DNA of 8,445 nt from an uncultured Lachnospiraceae bacterium (GTDB lineage Bacteria; Bacillota; Clostridia; Lachnospirales; Lachnospiraceae): NCBI GenBank assembly GCA_946409475.1, contig CAMJWQ010000139.1:1-8445 (forward strand), read 5' to 3'. The translations under genes were made by a program, and so were the position numbers. Positions 1-5,598 of the stretch are shown here, one piece after another; positions within the stretch are counted from its first letter, which is position 1, and the number at the start of each line of letters is the position of its first letter. The notes under the pieces are model-generated. The model worked only from the letters and a program-made list of their open reading frames with translations. It was not told where the DNA came from and searched no databases.

Positions 1-18
1 AGGTTAGGTGATGCATAA
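1..18 (+). CDS. C-terminal tail of an upstream gene (partial)
   Basis: In frame 1 the first bases read five codons (Arg-Leu-Gly-Asp-Ala) and then TAA. The last A of this stop is also the first A of the next gene's ATG (TAATG). A one-base stop/start overlap is typical of translationally coupled genes, so this is probably the end of an upstream operon member. An ABC permease subunit would be expected by analogy with Ssu/Tau/Nit operons. Too little is visible to identify the product, and stops in the other two frames mean the frame itself is not proven. Confidence 0.3.
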   Translation, partial: RLGDA

Positions 19-800
19 TGGATAAATTAGCGGTAAAAGGCTTAAATAAAGTATTTATGGATAATAAGGGACAGAAAATACATGCATTACAGGATATAGA
101 ACTTCATGTAAAAGAAAAAGAGTTTTCGGTAATTGTAGGACCCTCCGGCTGCGGGAAATCCACCTTATTGAATATCGTGGGAGGCTTGGAAAGGGCCAAT
201 AGCGGAACCGTTGAGGTGGACGGCAATTTGGTAAAGGAAGCCGGTGTGGACCGTGGTATGGTGTTTCAGGGCTACAGTCTTTTTCCCTGGTTAACGGTGC
301 GGGAAAATGTGGAATTCGGCTTGAAGATAAAAAAAGTATCTAAAGCAAAAAGAAAGGAAATTTCCGGCAGATATATTGATATGGTAGGCTTAACTGGATT
401 TGAAAATGCCCTTCCGAAACAATTATCGGGCGGTATGAAGCAAAGAGTCGCCATTGCCAGAACCCTTGCCAATAATCCGGCCATGCTGTTAATGGATGAG
501 CCCTTTGGTGCCCTGGATGCCCAGACAAGATTAGTCATGCAGGAGCTTTTATCAGAAATCAGTAAGACAACGGAAACCACGATTTTATTTATTACCCATG
601 ATATTGATGAAGCCCTGCTTTTGGGAGATAAAATTTATGTCATGTCCAGAAGACCGGGTACCATAAAAGAGGAATTAACGGTAAGTTACCAGGAGAAACG
701 AACCCATAATACCCTGCTGGAACCGGAATTTATCCGGTTAAAGAAAAAAATAATGGATATGCTGTGGCAGTCCAGTAAAGATGCGGCTTTGGGTAAATAG
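18..800 (+). CDS. ABC importer ATP-binding protein, nitrate/sulfonate/taurine type
   Basis: This is the cytoplasmic ATPase that powers an ABC importer of the SsuB/TauB/NrtD class. The 260-residue length is normal for a stand-alone NBD. All motifs are present: Walker A GPSGCGKST at 41-49, Q-loop Gln84 in MVFQGYSLFPWLTV, signature LSGGMKQR from 136, Walker B LLMDEP at 157-162 with Glu161, the D-loop GALD, and the switch His194 in FITHD. The FQxxxLFPWLTVxENV segment is characteristic of the nitrate/sulfonate/taurine family. An AGGTGA ribosome site sits 6 nt before the ATG. Permease and binding protein are not in the window and probably lie upstream. The next gene starts 40 bp downstream on the same strand. 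Family membership does not fix the substrate: relatives import sulfonates, taurine, nitrate, cyanate, pyrimidine precursors and aromatic acids. Confidence 0.95.
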   Translation: MDKLAVKGLNKVFMDNKGQKIHALQDIELHVKEKEFSVIVGPSGCGKSTLLNIVGGLERANSGTVEVDGNLVKEAGVDRGMVFQGYSLFPWLTVRENVEFGLKIKKVSKAKRKEISGRYIDMVGLTGFENALPKQLSGGMKQRVAIARTLANNPAMLLMDEPFGALDAQTRLVMQELLSEISKTTETTILFITHDIDEALLLGDKIYVMSRRPGTIKEELTVSYQEKRTHNTLLEPEFIRLKKKIMDMLWQSSKDAALGK

Positions 801-826
801 TGAATGCAAAGCACACTTAATTTATG

Positions 827-834
827 AAGGAGAG
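827..834 (+). promoter_or_regulatory. Ribosome binding site deciding the HisD-like start
   Basis: AAGGAGAG ends 6 nt before the ATG at 841. It fixes the start of the dehydrogenase and argues against the in-frame ATG at 781, which lies inside the ATPase gene without a comparable site. Confidence 0.75.
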
Positions 835-840
835 ATAGTC

Positions 841-2106
841 ATGAAATATTTAAAAGAGGCTGTGGGTAAGACCTACGGCAGAGACGTGAAAACAACCCGG
901 TTAGTCAGTGATATTATCAGTAATATCATAGACAAGGGTGATGAGGAAATTAAGACCTTAAGCAAAAATTTTGACGGAATAGATCTGGAATATATAAAAG
1001 TACCTAAGGAAATCGTGGAGGAAGCATATGGAAAAGTAGAGCAAAAGACAGTGGAAGCTTTAAGGCATGCGGCGGAGCAGATTACCTTTTTTGCAGAAAA
1101 GCAATTGGAATGTTTATCTCCCTTAACAACAAAAAGTCCGGTAGAAGGCGTAACTCTGGCTCATCGGTTGGTACCGGTTGAATCTGTTGGAGCATACGTA
1201 CCGGGGGGACGCTATCCTTTGCCCAGTACGGCCTTAATGCTGGCCATTCCTGCCAGGGTAGCCGGAGTAAAAAGAATTGCCGCTTGTTCTCCGCCGTCAA
1301 AAGCACATGGAACGATACATCCGGCTGTTCTGGTAGCCATGGATATCGCCGGGGTAGACGAAATATACTGTGTTGGCGGAGCTCAGGCAATAGCTGCATT
1401 AGCATACGGTACGGAGTCTGTACAAAAGGCAGACATGATTGTAGGGCCCGGCAACCGTTTTGTTACGGAAGCAAAACGGCAGGTATTAGGTGAGGTGGGA
1501 ATAGACAGTCTGGCAGGGCCCAGCGAGGTTCTAATTATAGCGGATGAAACTGCCGTACCTGATTTTGTAGCGATTGATCTGCTGGCACAAAGTGAACACG
1601 ACCCCAATGCCAGAGCCACCTTAGTAACGACAAGTGAAGAATTGGCAGGAAAGGCTATGGAAAAAGTAACTGAATTTGCAGATGAATTGGAAACGGGAGA
1701 GACGGCTTTAAAATCCTGGGAGGATAACGGAACGGTCATAATAGTTGACACCATGGAAGAAGCCATTCAAATAGCCAATGATATGGCACCTGAGCATCTG
1801 GAGGTGCAGACAAAGGATGAGGAGGCAGTCAGTGAGAAGCTGCTGCATTTCGGTTCCTTATTTGTGGGGCATTATACGCCCGTATCCTTCGGAGACTACT
1901 GCTCGGGAACCAACCATACTTTACCTACTATGCGTACAGCCAGATTTTCAAACGGTGTTTGGGCGGGTACCTTTATTAAAACCTCCTTTGTACAATCCAT
2001 ATCAAAAGAAGGCTGTTTTAATTTATCGGATACCTGTATCCACCTGGCAGGAGTGGAAGGCTTGCTGGCGCATCAGAAATCCGTATCCATACGTGTAGGA
2101 AAATAG
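841..2106 (+). CDS. Histidinol-dehydrogenase-family enzyme, probably a non-histidine paralogue (HpsN-like)
   Basis: A 421-residue zinc- and NAD-dependent dehydrogenase of the HisD family. These enzymes oxidise a primary alcohol through the aldehyde to a carboxylate in two NAD+ steps in the cytoplasm. Catalytic and zinc residues are intact: Gln250 and His253 (AQSEHD), Glu318-His319 (APEHLE), Asp352 (FGDYCSGTNH), Glu406 and His411 (EGLLAH), plus Ser228 in AGPSEV. The NAD-binding part contains GAYVPGGRYPLPST near 117-130 and GPGNRFVTEAK near 202-212. Two features differ from textbook HisD: Val348 replaces the Glu usually found four residues before the zinc Asp, and the NGVWAGTFIKTSFVQ stretch (371-385) resembles the sulfopropanediol dehydrogenase branch. 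The ATG at 841 is preferred over one at 781 because AAGGAG lies 8 nt upstream and the earlier start would overlap the ATPase gene. The HisB-like gene follows after 54 bp. The family call is secure; the substrate is open. Confidence 0.92.
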   Translation: MKYLKEAVGKTYGRDVKTTRLVSDIISNIIDKGDEEIKTLSKNFDGIDLEYIKVPKEIVEEAYGKVEQKTVEALRHAAEQITFFAEKQLECLSPLTTKSPVEGVTLAHRLVPVESVGAYVPGGRYPLPSTALMLAIPARVAGVKRIAACSPPSKAHGTIHPAVLVAMDIAGVDEIYCVGGAQAIAALAYGTESVQKADMIVGPGNRFVTEAKRQVLGEVGIDSLAGPSEVLIIADETAVPDFVAIDLLAQSEHDPNARATLVTTSEELAGKAMEKVTEFADELETGETALKSWEDNGTVIIVDTMEEAIQIANDMAPEHLEVQTKDEEAVSEKLLHFGSLFVGHYTPVSFGDYCSGTNHTLPTMRTARFSNGVWAGTFIKTSFVQSISKEGCFNLSDTCIHLAGVEGLLAHQKSVSIRVGK

Positions 2107-2148
2107 GAGTATGCAAAACACGGAAAAGGTTTAATAAAAATAAAGAGT

Positions 2149-2154
2149 AAGGAG
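2149..2154 (+). promoter_or_regulatory. Ribosome binding site of the HisB-like gene
   Basis: AAGGAG lies 6 nt before the ATG at 2161. No terminator-like hairpin or convincing promoter is seen in the 54 bp after the HisD-like stop, which supports cotranscription of the two genes. Confidence 0.7.
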
Positions 2155-2160
2155 AAAACC

Positions 2161-2829
2161 ATGGGAAAATTATTTACGATTCATGAAGAGACGGAACGCT
2201 ATATCAAAATACAAAAGACCATTCAGGAAGTAGATATACTGGTGGAATTATCCGCAGACTATAATTCTGAATTAAAACCCGATACGGGCATCGATATATT
2301 AGATCACTTTATATGGACCTTTTCTTGGGGCTTGAATATGTCCATAGGCTGTAAGGCAGACATTGGGAAATACCGTTCGGAGCATACCATAGCTGAAGAT
2401 TTGGGAATTACCCTGGGAGCCGGATTAAAGAAATTTTTCTATAGGAAGATTGTATCGGAGGGCATCAATATCTGCGGGTCTTCTTTGTTCGGTCTGGATG
2501 AAGCCTTAGTAAGGGCTATGGTGAATTTTGAAGGCAGAAGGAATTGTTTTGTTACCATAGCCGACGAATGCACAGGCGGTAAGACGGAGATGGTAGAAGA
2601 TACGCAGGCCGCTAATTTTATTGCCTTTTTTGAAGGATTTTCGCAAGGCTTTCCGGCCACGATACATATTGATTTGCTTCAGGGCAGAGATCCTCATCAT
2701 ACCTGGGAATCCTCCTTTATGGCTTTGGGGGAAGCTCTGCGGGCAGCCTATGCAACAAATCCCTGGAAGATAGCACGGAATAATCCCTTTTATGCGGAAG
2801 AAGGAACAGCAGATGCCTCCATCATTTAA
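2161..2829 (+). CDS. Imidazoleglycerol-phosphate-dehydratase-family protein (HisB-like) with altered active site
   Basis: A 222-residue protein with the HisB fold signatures in order: QKTIQEVDI (18-26, Glu23), TGIDILDHF (42-50, His49), EHTIAEDLGI (74-83), GLDEAL (111-116), EGRR (124-127), TIHI (167-170) and HHTWESSF (179-186). HisB normally dehydrates imidazoleglycerol phosphate to imidazoleacetol phosphate with two Mn(II). Here His75, Glu79, His179, His180 and Glu183 are kept. The second His of HHTVED is Thr76, and the His of the EHFF motif aligns with Ala155. Of the phosphate-holding residues, the Arg of GINRFG is Ile104 and the Lys of HHxxExxFK is Met187; Arg126 remains. The substrate is therefore probably not IGP and may lack a phosphate. 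Start ATG 2161 has AAGGAG 6 nt upstream. The 3' end overlaps the HutD-like gene by 17 bp. Family is confident; true HisB activity is doubtful. Confidence 0.9.
   Translation: MGKLFTIHEETERYIKIQKTIQEVDILVELSADYNSELKPDTGIDILDHFIWTFSWGLNMSIGCKADIGKYRSEHTIAEDLGITLGAGLKKFFYRKIVSEGINICGSSLFGLDEALVRAMVNFEGRRNCFVTIADECTGGKTEMVEDTQAANFIAFFEGFSQGFPATIHIDLLQGRDPHHTWESSFMALGEALRAAYATNPWKIARNNPFYAEEGTADASII
2801..2805 (+). promoter_or_regulatory. Ribosome binding site of the HutD-like gene, inside the HisB-like gene
   Basis: AAGGA lies 7 nt upstream of the ATG at 2813 and within the coding end of the HisB-like gene. It favours 2813 over the in-frame ATG at 2792. Confidence 0.6.
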
Positions 2830-3439
2830 ACTGTTTCCTGTCAGGAAACGGGACACCTTAACCAGTTCCTGGTCCGGTGGTTCCACAACGGAATTTTTTA
2901 TCTATCCCGCAGGTGCTCTTTATGCAGACAGAGACTTTTTATTTCGAATCAGCAGTGCAACAGTTAATACGGATACTTCGGTTTTTACATCCCTGCCGGA
3001 TTACAATCGTATCCTTTTATTATTGGATGGCAATTTACGTCTGATTCATGAAGAATATACGGGGAATACAGTAAGGGTGCATCATGAAAGTAAACTAATG
3101 CCTTTGGAACAGGATTTTTTCGACGGCGGATATAAAACGACCAGCCTTGGTATGGGCTGCGACTTTAATCTTATGATGAGAAAGGAGCTGCATGGTAAAA
3201 TGGAGGTACTGGCTCTGCAGAAAGAAGAAAAGGTTACATTGCAGGCAAACTGGGTGAATTTTGTCTATCTTATCAGTGGCGGAGCATTAGTTTGCCTGAA
3301 TAAACAAAATCAGTATATAATAAAAGACGAAATGGCTGTTATATTATCTGATTCAGGTATTGATCACAAAGCGTTTACGGTTGCTGCCGATTCGGATTCT
3401 ATTGTTATCATTGGAGCCATTGATACTGTTGTCATGTAA
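2813..3439 (+). CDS. HutD/Ves-family cupin protein
   Basis: A 208-residue protein of the HutD/Ves family (bicupin fold, no defined enzymatic activity). Family marks are WSGGSTTE at 20-27, LFRISSATV at 43-51, LPDYNRILLLLDG at 61-73 and CDFNLMMRK at 116-124, matching the usual W-GG-T-E, RIS-A-V, R-LL-G and D-N-M-R pattern. In pseudomonads HutD is encoded with histidine-utilisation genes and is described as a brake on hut expression that binds a pathway compound. That role is known for relatives and only inferred here. I chose the ATG at 2813 over one at 2792 because AAGGA lies 7 nt upstream of 2813. This start falls inside the end of the HisB-like gene (17 bp overlap), implying translational coupling. 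Possible roles are a ligand-sensing accessory or damage-control protein for the same pathway. Confidence 0.85.
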   Translation: MPPSFKLFPVRKRDTLTSSWSGGSTTEFFIYPAGALYADRDFLFRISSATVNTDTSVFTSLPDYNRILLLLDGNLRLIHEEYTGNTVRVHHESKLMPLEQDFFDGGYKTTSLGMGCDFNLMMRKELHGKMEVLALQKEEKVTLQANWVNFVYLISGGALVCLNKQNQYIIKDEMAVILSDSGIDHKAFTVAADSDSIVIIGAIDTVVM

Positions 3440-3490
3440 ATGTAAGACTAATTAGGAATGAAGGCTTTGTAATTTAATATAAGAGATAAA

Positions 3491-3498
3491 AGGGGTGG
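3491..3498 (+). promoter_or_regulatory. Shine-Dalgarno-like AGGGGTGG overlapping the annotated GTG of the regulator
   Basis: AGGGGTGG is a good anti-SD match but overlaps the GTG at 3495. If it is the real ribosome site, the start would have to be a rare codon just downstream (ATT 3501 or ATC 3504). Otherwise the weaker AAGAGA at 3481-3486 serves the GTG. The difference is two or three residues. Confidence 0.35.
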
Positions 3499-4391
3499 AT
3501 ATTATCGCGGAAAAAGAGATTTTAAGTTTAGAGGAATTAATTCAAAGGATGGCAGATATAGCTTCGGAATCGCCAACCTATGAAAAGCTTGCATTTTACA
3601 TAGAAAAAAATTATATGCAGATAATTTTTATGACGGCAGAGGAAACCGCATATAAAGCCGGTATCAGCCAGGGCAGCGTATCCAGATTTTGCAAGGCTCT
3701 GGGATATCGGGGATATAATGATTTCGTACGTATCCTGCAGAAAATTGTCAGTGATAAGTTAACGGCACCCCAAAGGCTGCAATATACCTATGACAGCAAA
3801 AACCGCAGGGTCGGAGATATTATATCCATTGAAATGCAAAATATGAATGAGCTGACGGCCATTATGAAGGGAAAAAGCTATGAAGCTCTTTTAGAAGCGG
3901 TGGTTTCTTCCGAAGAGCTGATATTACTTTCCTCCCGCATGTCGGCGACCCTGTTACCGTATATGAAGTATATCCTGGACAAAATGAGGGACGGTGTGCA
4001 GGCAGTCACGCCCGGGACAAACAGCTGGGACATGCTGCAATTAAAGAATCCGAAGAGGGTGGCTGTTATAGCCATAGGCTTTCCAAGATATTCATCAAAT
4101 CTGCTGGAGAAGATGAAAGAATGTAAGGATAACAGGTTTGCCGTATATTCTATTACGGACTGCCGCCTGTCACCCATGGTAAACTTGTCTGATGAAGTTG
4201 TTTATGTACCGGTAACCACATCCTCCATTTTTGATATATATAGTACGCCCATGGCATTTATTAATCTGATGCTTCGGGACGCATCCCAAAAGCTTCCTTC
4301 CCTGGATACCAGGTTGAGAATGTTAGAGGAATATGAAGAAGAAAAGGGAGTGTATTACGGGTTTAAAAAAAGCGAAAAGGAACGGCTGTAA
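3495..4391 (+). CDS. RpiR/MurR-family transcriptional regulator (HTH plus SIS)
   Basis: A regulator of up to 298 residues. The N-terminal RpiR helix-turn-helix spans about 48-73 (ETAYKAGISQGSVSRFCKALGY), a linker follows, and a SIS effector domain covers about 125-260. In sugar-phosphate-responsive members the first SIS strand is followed by a Ser/Gly-rich loop. Here that place reads IAIGFPRYSS (192-201), so the effector may not be a phosphosugar. SPMVNLSDEVVYVP (226-239) matches the usual end of the sheet. It is the last gene of the rightward series, 55 bp after the HutD-like gene, and is the obvious candidate regulator of the cluster. The start is uncertain: GTG 3495 gives full length, but the AGGGGTG site overlaps that GTG, and the next ATG (3549) gives a shorter protein that still holds the whole HTH. 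Confidence 0.9.
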   Translation: MDIIAEKEILSLEELIQRMADIASESPTYEKLAFYIEKNYMQIIFMTAEETAYKAGISQGSVSRFCKALGYRGYNDFVRILQKIVSDKLTAPQRLQYTYDSKNRRVGDIISIEMQNMNELTAIMKGKSYEALLEAVVSSEELILLSSRMSATLLPYMKYILDKMRDGVQAVTPGTNSWDMLQLKNPKRVAVIAIGFPRYSSNLLEKMKECKDNRFAVYSITDCRLSPMVNLSDEVVYVPVTTSSIFDIYSTPMAFINLMLRDASQKLPSLDTRLRMLEEYEEEKGVYYGFKKSEKERL

Positions 4392-4394
4392 GAA

Positions 4395-4445
4395 GTAATC
4401 GGCGATTATCCTGAAGAATATGAATAGGGATAACCGCCGGATTAC
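4395..4445 (-). terminator. Large hairpin between convergent genes, likely terminator of the chemoreceptor gene
   Basis: Left arm 4395-4412 pairs with right arm 4427-4445 over about 17 bp, with a 14-nt loop. There is one bulged G (4439) and one A/C mismatch (4405/4434). On the minus strand that mismatch becomes a U-G wobble and the stem is followed by CTTCTTAC, so the hairpin is better as a terminator for the leftward gene. The U tract is weak in both directions. It may also block read-through of the rightward operon. Confidence 0.45.
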
Positions 4446-4479
4446 GGTATGCAGATACGGTAAACAGTATATAGAAAGT

Positions 4480-5307
4480 TTATTCCTTGGATAGCTCGAC
4501 CAGTTTTTCGGACGATACCGTTACATCCTCTATGGCGGTGGAAATTTGTGAGGTGGTTTCAACCTGCGCTTTTGAAATGGATGAAATTTCAGAAATTTCA
4601 TCGGCAATATTTTTTATGGAGGCTTTCATTTCATTTAGCATGGAGGAGACTTTTGAAGCGGATTCATTACTCAGACTGGAAAGCTTCCTCATTTCTTCTG
4701 CCACGACTGAAAAACCCCTGCCTGCCTCACCTGCCCGTGCCGATTCAATAGCGGCATTTAATGCAAGAAGATTGGATTGGGAGGAAATGGCCTGCATGGC
4801 TCCGATGATAGAGCCGGCTTCATTTATAGTGTTGCTCGTCTGCTCTGAAGCCTGGGCAATTTTAGATAAGTAATCGGACAGGTTCAATGCTTTGGAGGCA
4901 ATCTCACCGATGCTGGCATTGATTTCTTCTAATGTGGAATACATATTTTCGGAAGTTTCTGTGATAAGAGTTTCCTTTTCAATATTTCTTGAATAGGCAA
5001 AAGCGCCGATGACCTGTCCCTCATCGTCCAGTATGGGAGTTCCCACACCTTTAAAAGTAAAACCAAACACCTCTTTTGGCACTACTTCGTTCATTTTCCT
5101 GTTATTGTGAATTACATCATAAATAGGCTCGTCCTCACGTATCGGATCACCTTCCCTTACTTTTGCATCAATGGTCTTACTGGGAAAATAGGCAAGACAT
5201 TTTTCCCTGTCTGTCAAATACAGAGCAATGTCCAGTTCCTGCTGCAGCATTTCACTTATGTAAAACAATATTTTTTTAAAAGCCTGCATTTCTAAAGTAG
5301 TATTCAT
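4480..5307 (-). CDS. Soluble methyl-accepting chemotaxis-type signalling protein
   Basis: A 275-residue cytoplasmic chemoreceptor. No membrane helix or HAMP domain is visible. Residues 1-110 form a small sensor that I read as PAS/GAF-like; VGTPILDDEGQVIGAFAYSR (88-107) has the look of such a ligand-binding sheet. A coiled-coil MCP signalling domain follows from about 115 to the end. Its conserved hairpin tip covers about 174-210, with NLLALNAAIESARAGEAGRG and then FSVVAEEMRKLS, the surface that contacts CheA and CheW. The signalling part is short, with roughly 75-80 residues on each side of the tip, and no C-terminal CheR-docking pentapeptide is seen. The length and plan resemble small soluble receptors such as Bacillus YfmS. 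ATG 5307 is preferred over 5325 because GGAGGAA sits 6 nt upstream. It is divergent from the transpeptidase and convergent with the regulator. The sensed signal is unknown. Confidence 0.9.
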   Translation of the reverse strand: MNTTLEMQAFKKILFYISEMLQQELDIALYLTDREKCLAYFPSKTIDAKVREGDPIREDEPIYDVIHNNRKMNEVVPKEVFGFTFKGVGTPILDDEGQVIGAFAYSRNIEKETLITETSENMYSTLEEINASIGEIASKALNLSDYLSKIAQASEQTSNTINEAGSIIGAMQAISSQSNLLALNAAIESARAGEAGRGFSVVAEEMRKLSSLSNESASKVSSMLNEMKASIKNIADEISEISSISKAQVETTSQISTAIEDVTVSSEKLVELSKE

Positions 5308-5313
5308 GTTACA

Positions 5314-5320
5314 TTCCTCC
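5314..5320 (-). promoter_or_regulatory. Ribosome binding site of the chemoreceptor gene
   Basis: GGAGGAA on the minus strand, 6 nt from the ATG at 5307. It selects this start over the in-frame ATG at 5325, which would lie upstream of the site. Confidence 0.75.
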
Positions 5321-5382
5321 TGCATATCCTTGTGATCTTTCTAAAAATCAGAATATAATAAATGCTTTTAGTGATAACACCT

Positions 5383-5411
5383 ATTATATACCATAAATTG
5401 ACAAAATTCAA
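5383..5411 (-). promoter_or_regulatory. Vegetative-type promoter for the chemoreceptor gene
   Basis: On the minus strand TTGAAT (5411-5406) and TATAAT (5388-5383) are separated by 17 bp, a good housekeeping sigma promoter. Transcription would begin near 5376, giving a leader of about 70 nt. No riboswitch-like structure was recognised in that leader. Confidence 0.65.
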
Positions 5412-5468
5412 CAAAGATGAAATAAAAAAGTCTTGCTGTTTTTTTACAATAGTAATTGTTAAAAAGAT

Positions 5469-5497
5469 ATGTAACAGAATGTAACAATGATGTAATC
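5469..5497 (+). repeat. Three direct repeats ATGTAACA/ATGTAACA/ATGTAATC at helical spacing
   Basis: Copies begin at 5469, 5479 and 5490, so they are 10 and 11 bp apart and lie on one face of the helix. A TATAAT follows 4 bp after the last copy. The layout resembles tandem sites of OmpR/PhoB-family response regulators, which can replace a -35 element. That reading is inference. Confidence 0.55.
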
Positions 5498-5501
5498 AAA
5501 A

Positions 5502-5507
5502 TATAAT
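5502..5507 (+). promoter_or_regulatory. Candidate -10 element of the L,D-transpeptidase promoter
   Basis: A perfect TATAAT with no good TTGACA-like hexamer 16-18 bp upstream; that position is taken by the ATGTAACA repeats. An activator-dependent promoter is possible. Other weaker -10-like boxes lie at 5540-5545 (TACAAT) and 5562-5567 (CATAAT). Confidence 0.4.
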
Positions 5508-5586
5508 TATTTTGTATAAAAATAAAAATGAATTAATGATACAATATTAAAATAACCAATGCATAATATTAAGAAACGGTAAAAGT

Positions 5587-5592
5587 AGGTGA
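5587..5592 (+). promoter_or_regulatory. Ribosome binding site pointing to an ATA start for the L,D-transpeptidase
   Basis: AGGTGA matches the anti-SD exactly and ends 6 nt before an in-frame ATA at 5599. No in-frame ATG, GTG or TTG occurs between the stop codon at 5590-5592 and the ATG at 5722. The same AGGTGA with 6-nt spacing serves the ABC ATPase gene at the left edge. Confidence 0.5.
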
Positions 5593-5598
5593 GCGAGT

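Larger units (their letters stand above)
5326..5598. other. AT-rich divergent intergenic region
   Basis: About 270 bp between the divergent chemoreceptor and L,D-transpeptidase genes. It holds the leftward promoter, the ATGTAAYM repeats, a rightward TATAAT and the transpeptidase ribosome site. I see no tRNA, small RNA with clear structure, or convincing small gene. Confidence 0.6.

Noticed and set aside
781..840. A 20-residue longer HisD-like protein starting at 781
   Set aside because: It overlaps the ATPase gene, and the clear ribosome site at 827-834 points to the ATG at 841.
1082..1766. Antisense reading frames of 100-130 codons across the HisD-like gene
   Set aside because: They lie opposite a well-supported conserved gene, have no ribosome sites and match no recognisable family.
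841..2829. Reading the HisD-like and HisB-like genes as part of a histidine biosynthesis operon
   Set aside because: No hisG, hisA, hisF, hisH, hisI or hisC is adjacent, the neighbours are transport and HutD genes, and the HisB-like active site is altered.
4440..4462. Repeated TACGGTA motifs after the large hairpin as an attachment or binding site
   Set aside because: Only two 7-bp copies with no further structure, compatible with chance.
5398..5403. Perfect TTGACA on the plus strand as a -35 of a rightward promoter
   Set aside because: The bases 16-18 bp downstream (AAATAA-like) do not form a credible -10, and the hexamer lies inside the leftward promoter.
5425..5446. A-run and T-run around 5425-5446 as a terminator
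   Set aside because: The arms pair almost only through A-T, with no GC-rich stem, and the position between divergent genes does not call for one.
5590..5592. In-frame TGA before the transpeptidase as a recoded codon with a start further upstream
   Set aside because: The TGA is itself part of the AGGTGA ribosome site and the sequence upstream is AT-rich non-coding DNA.
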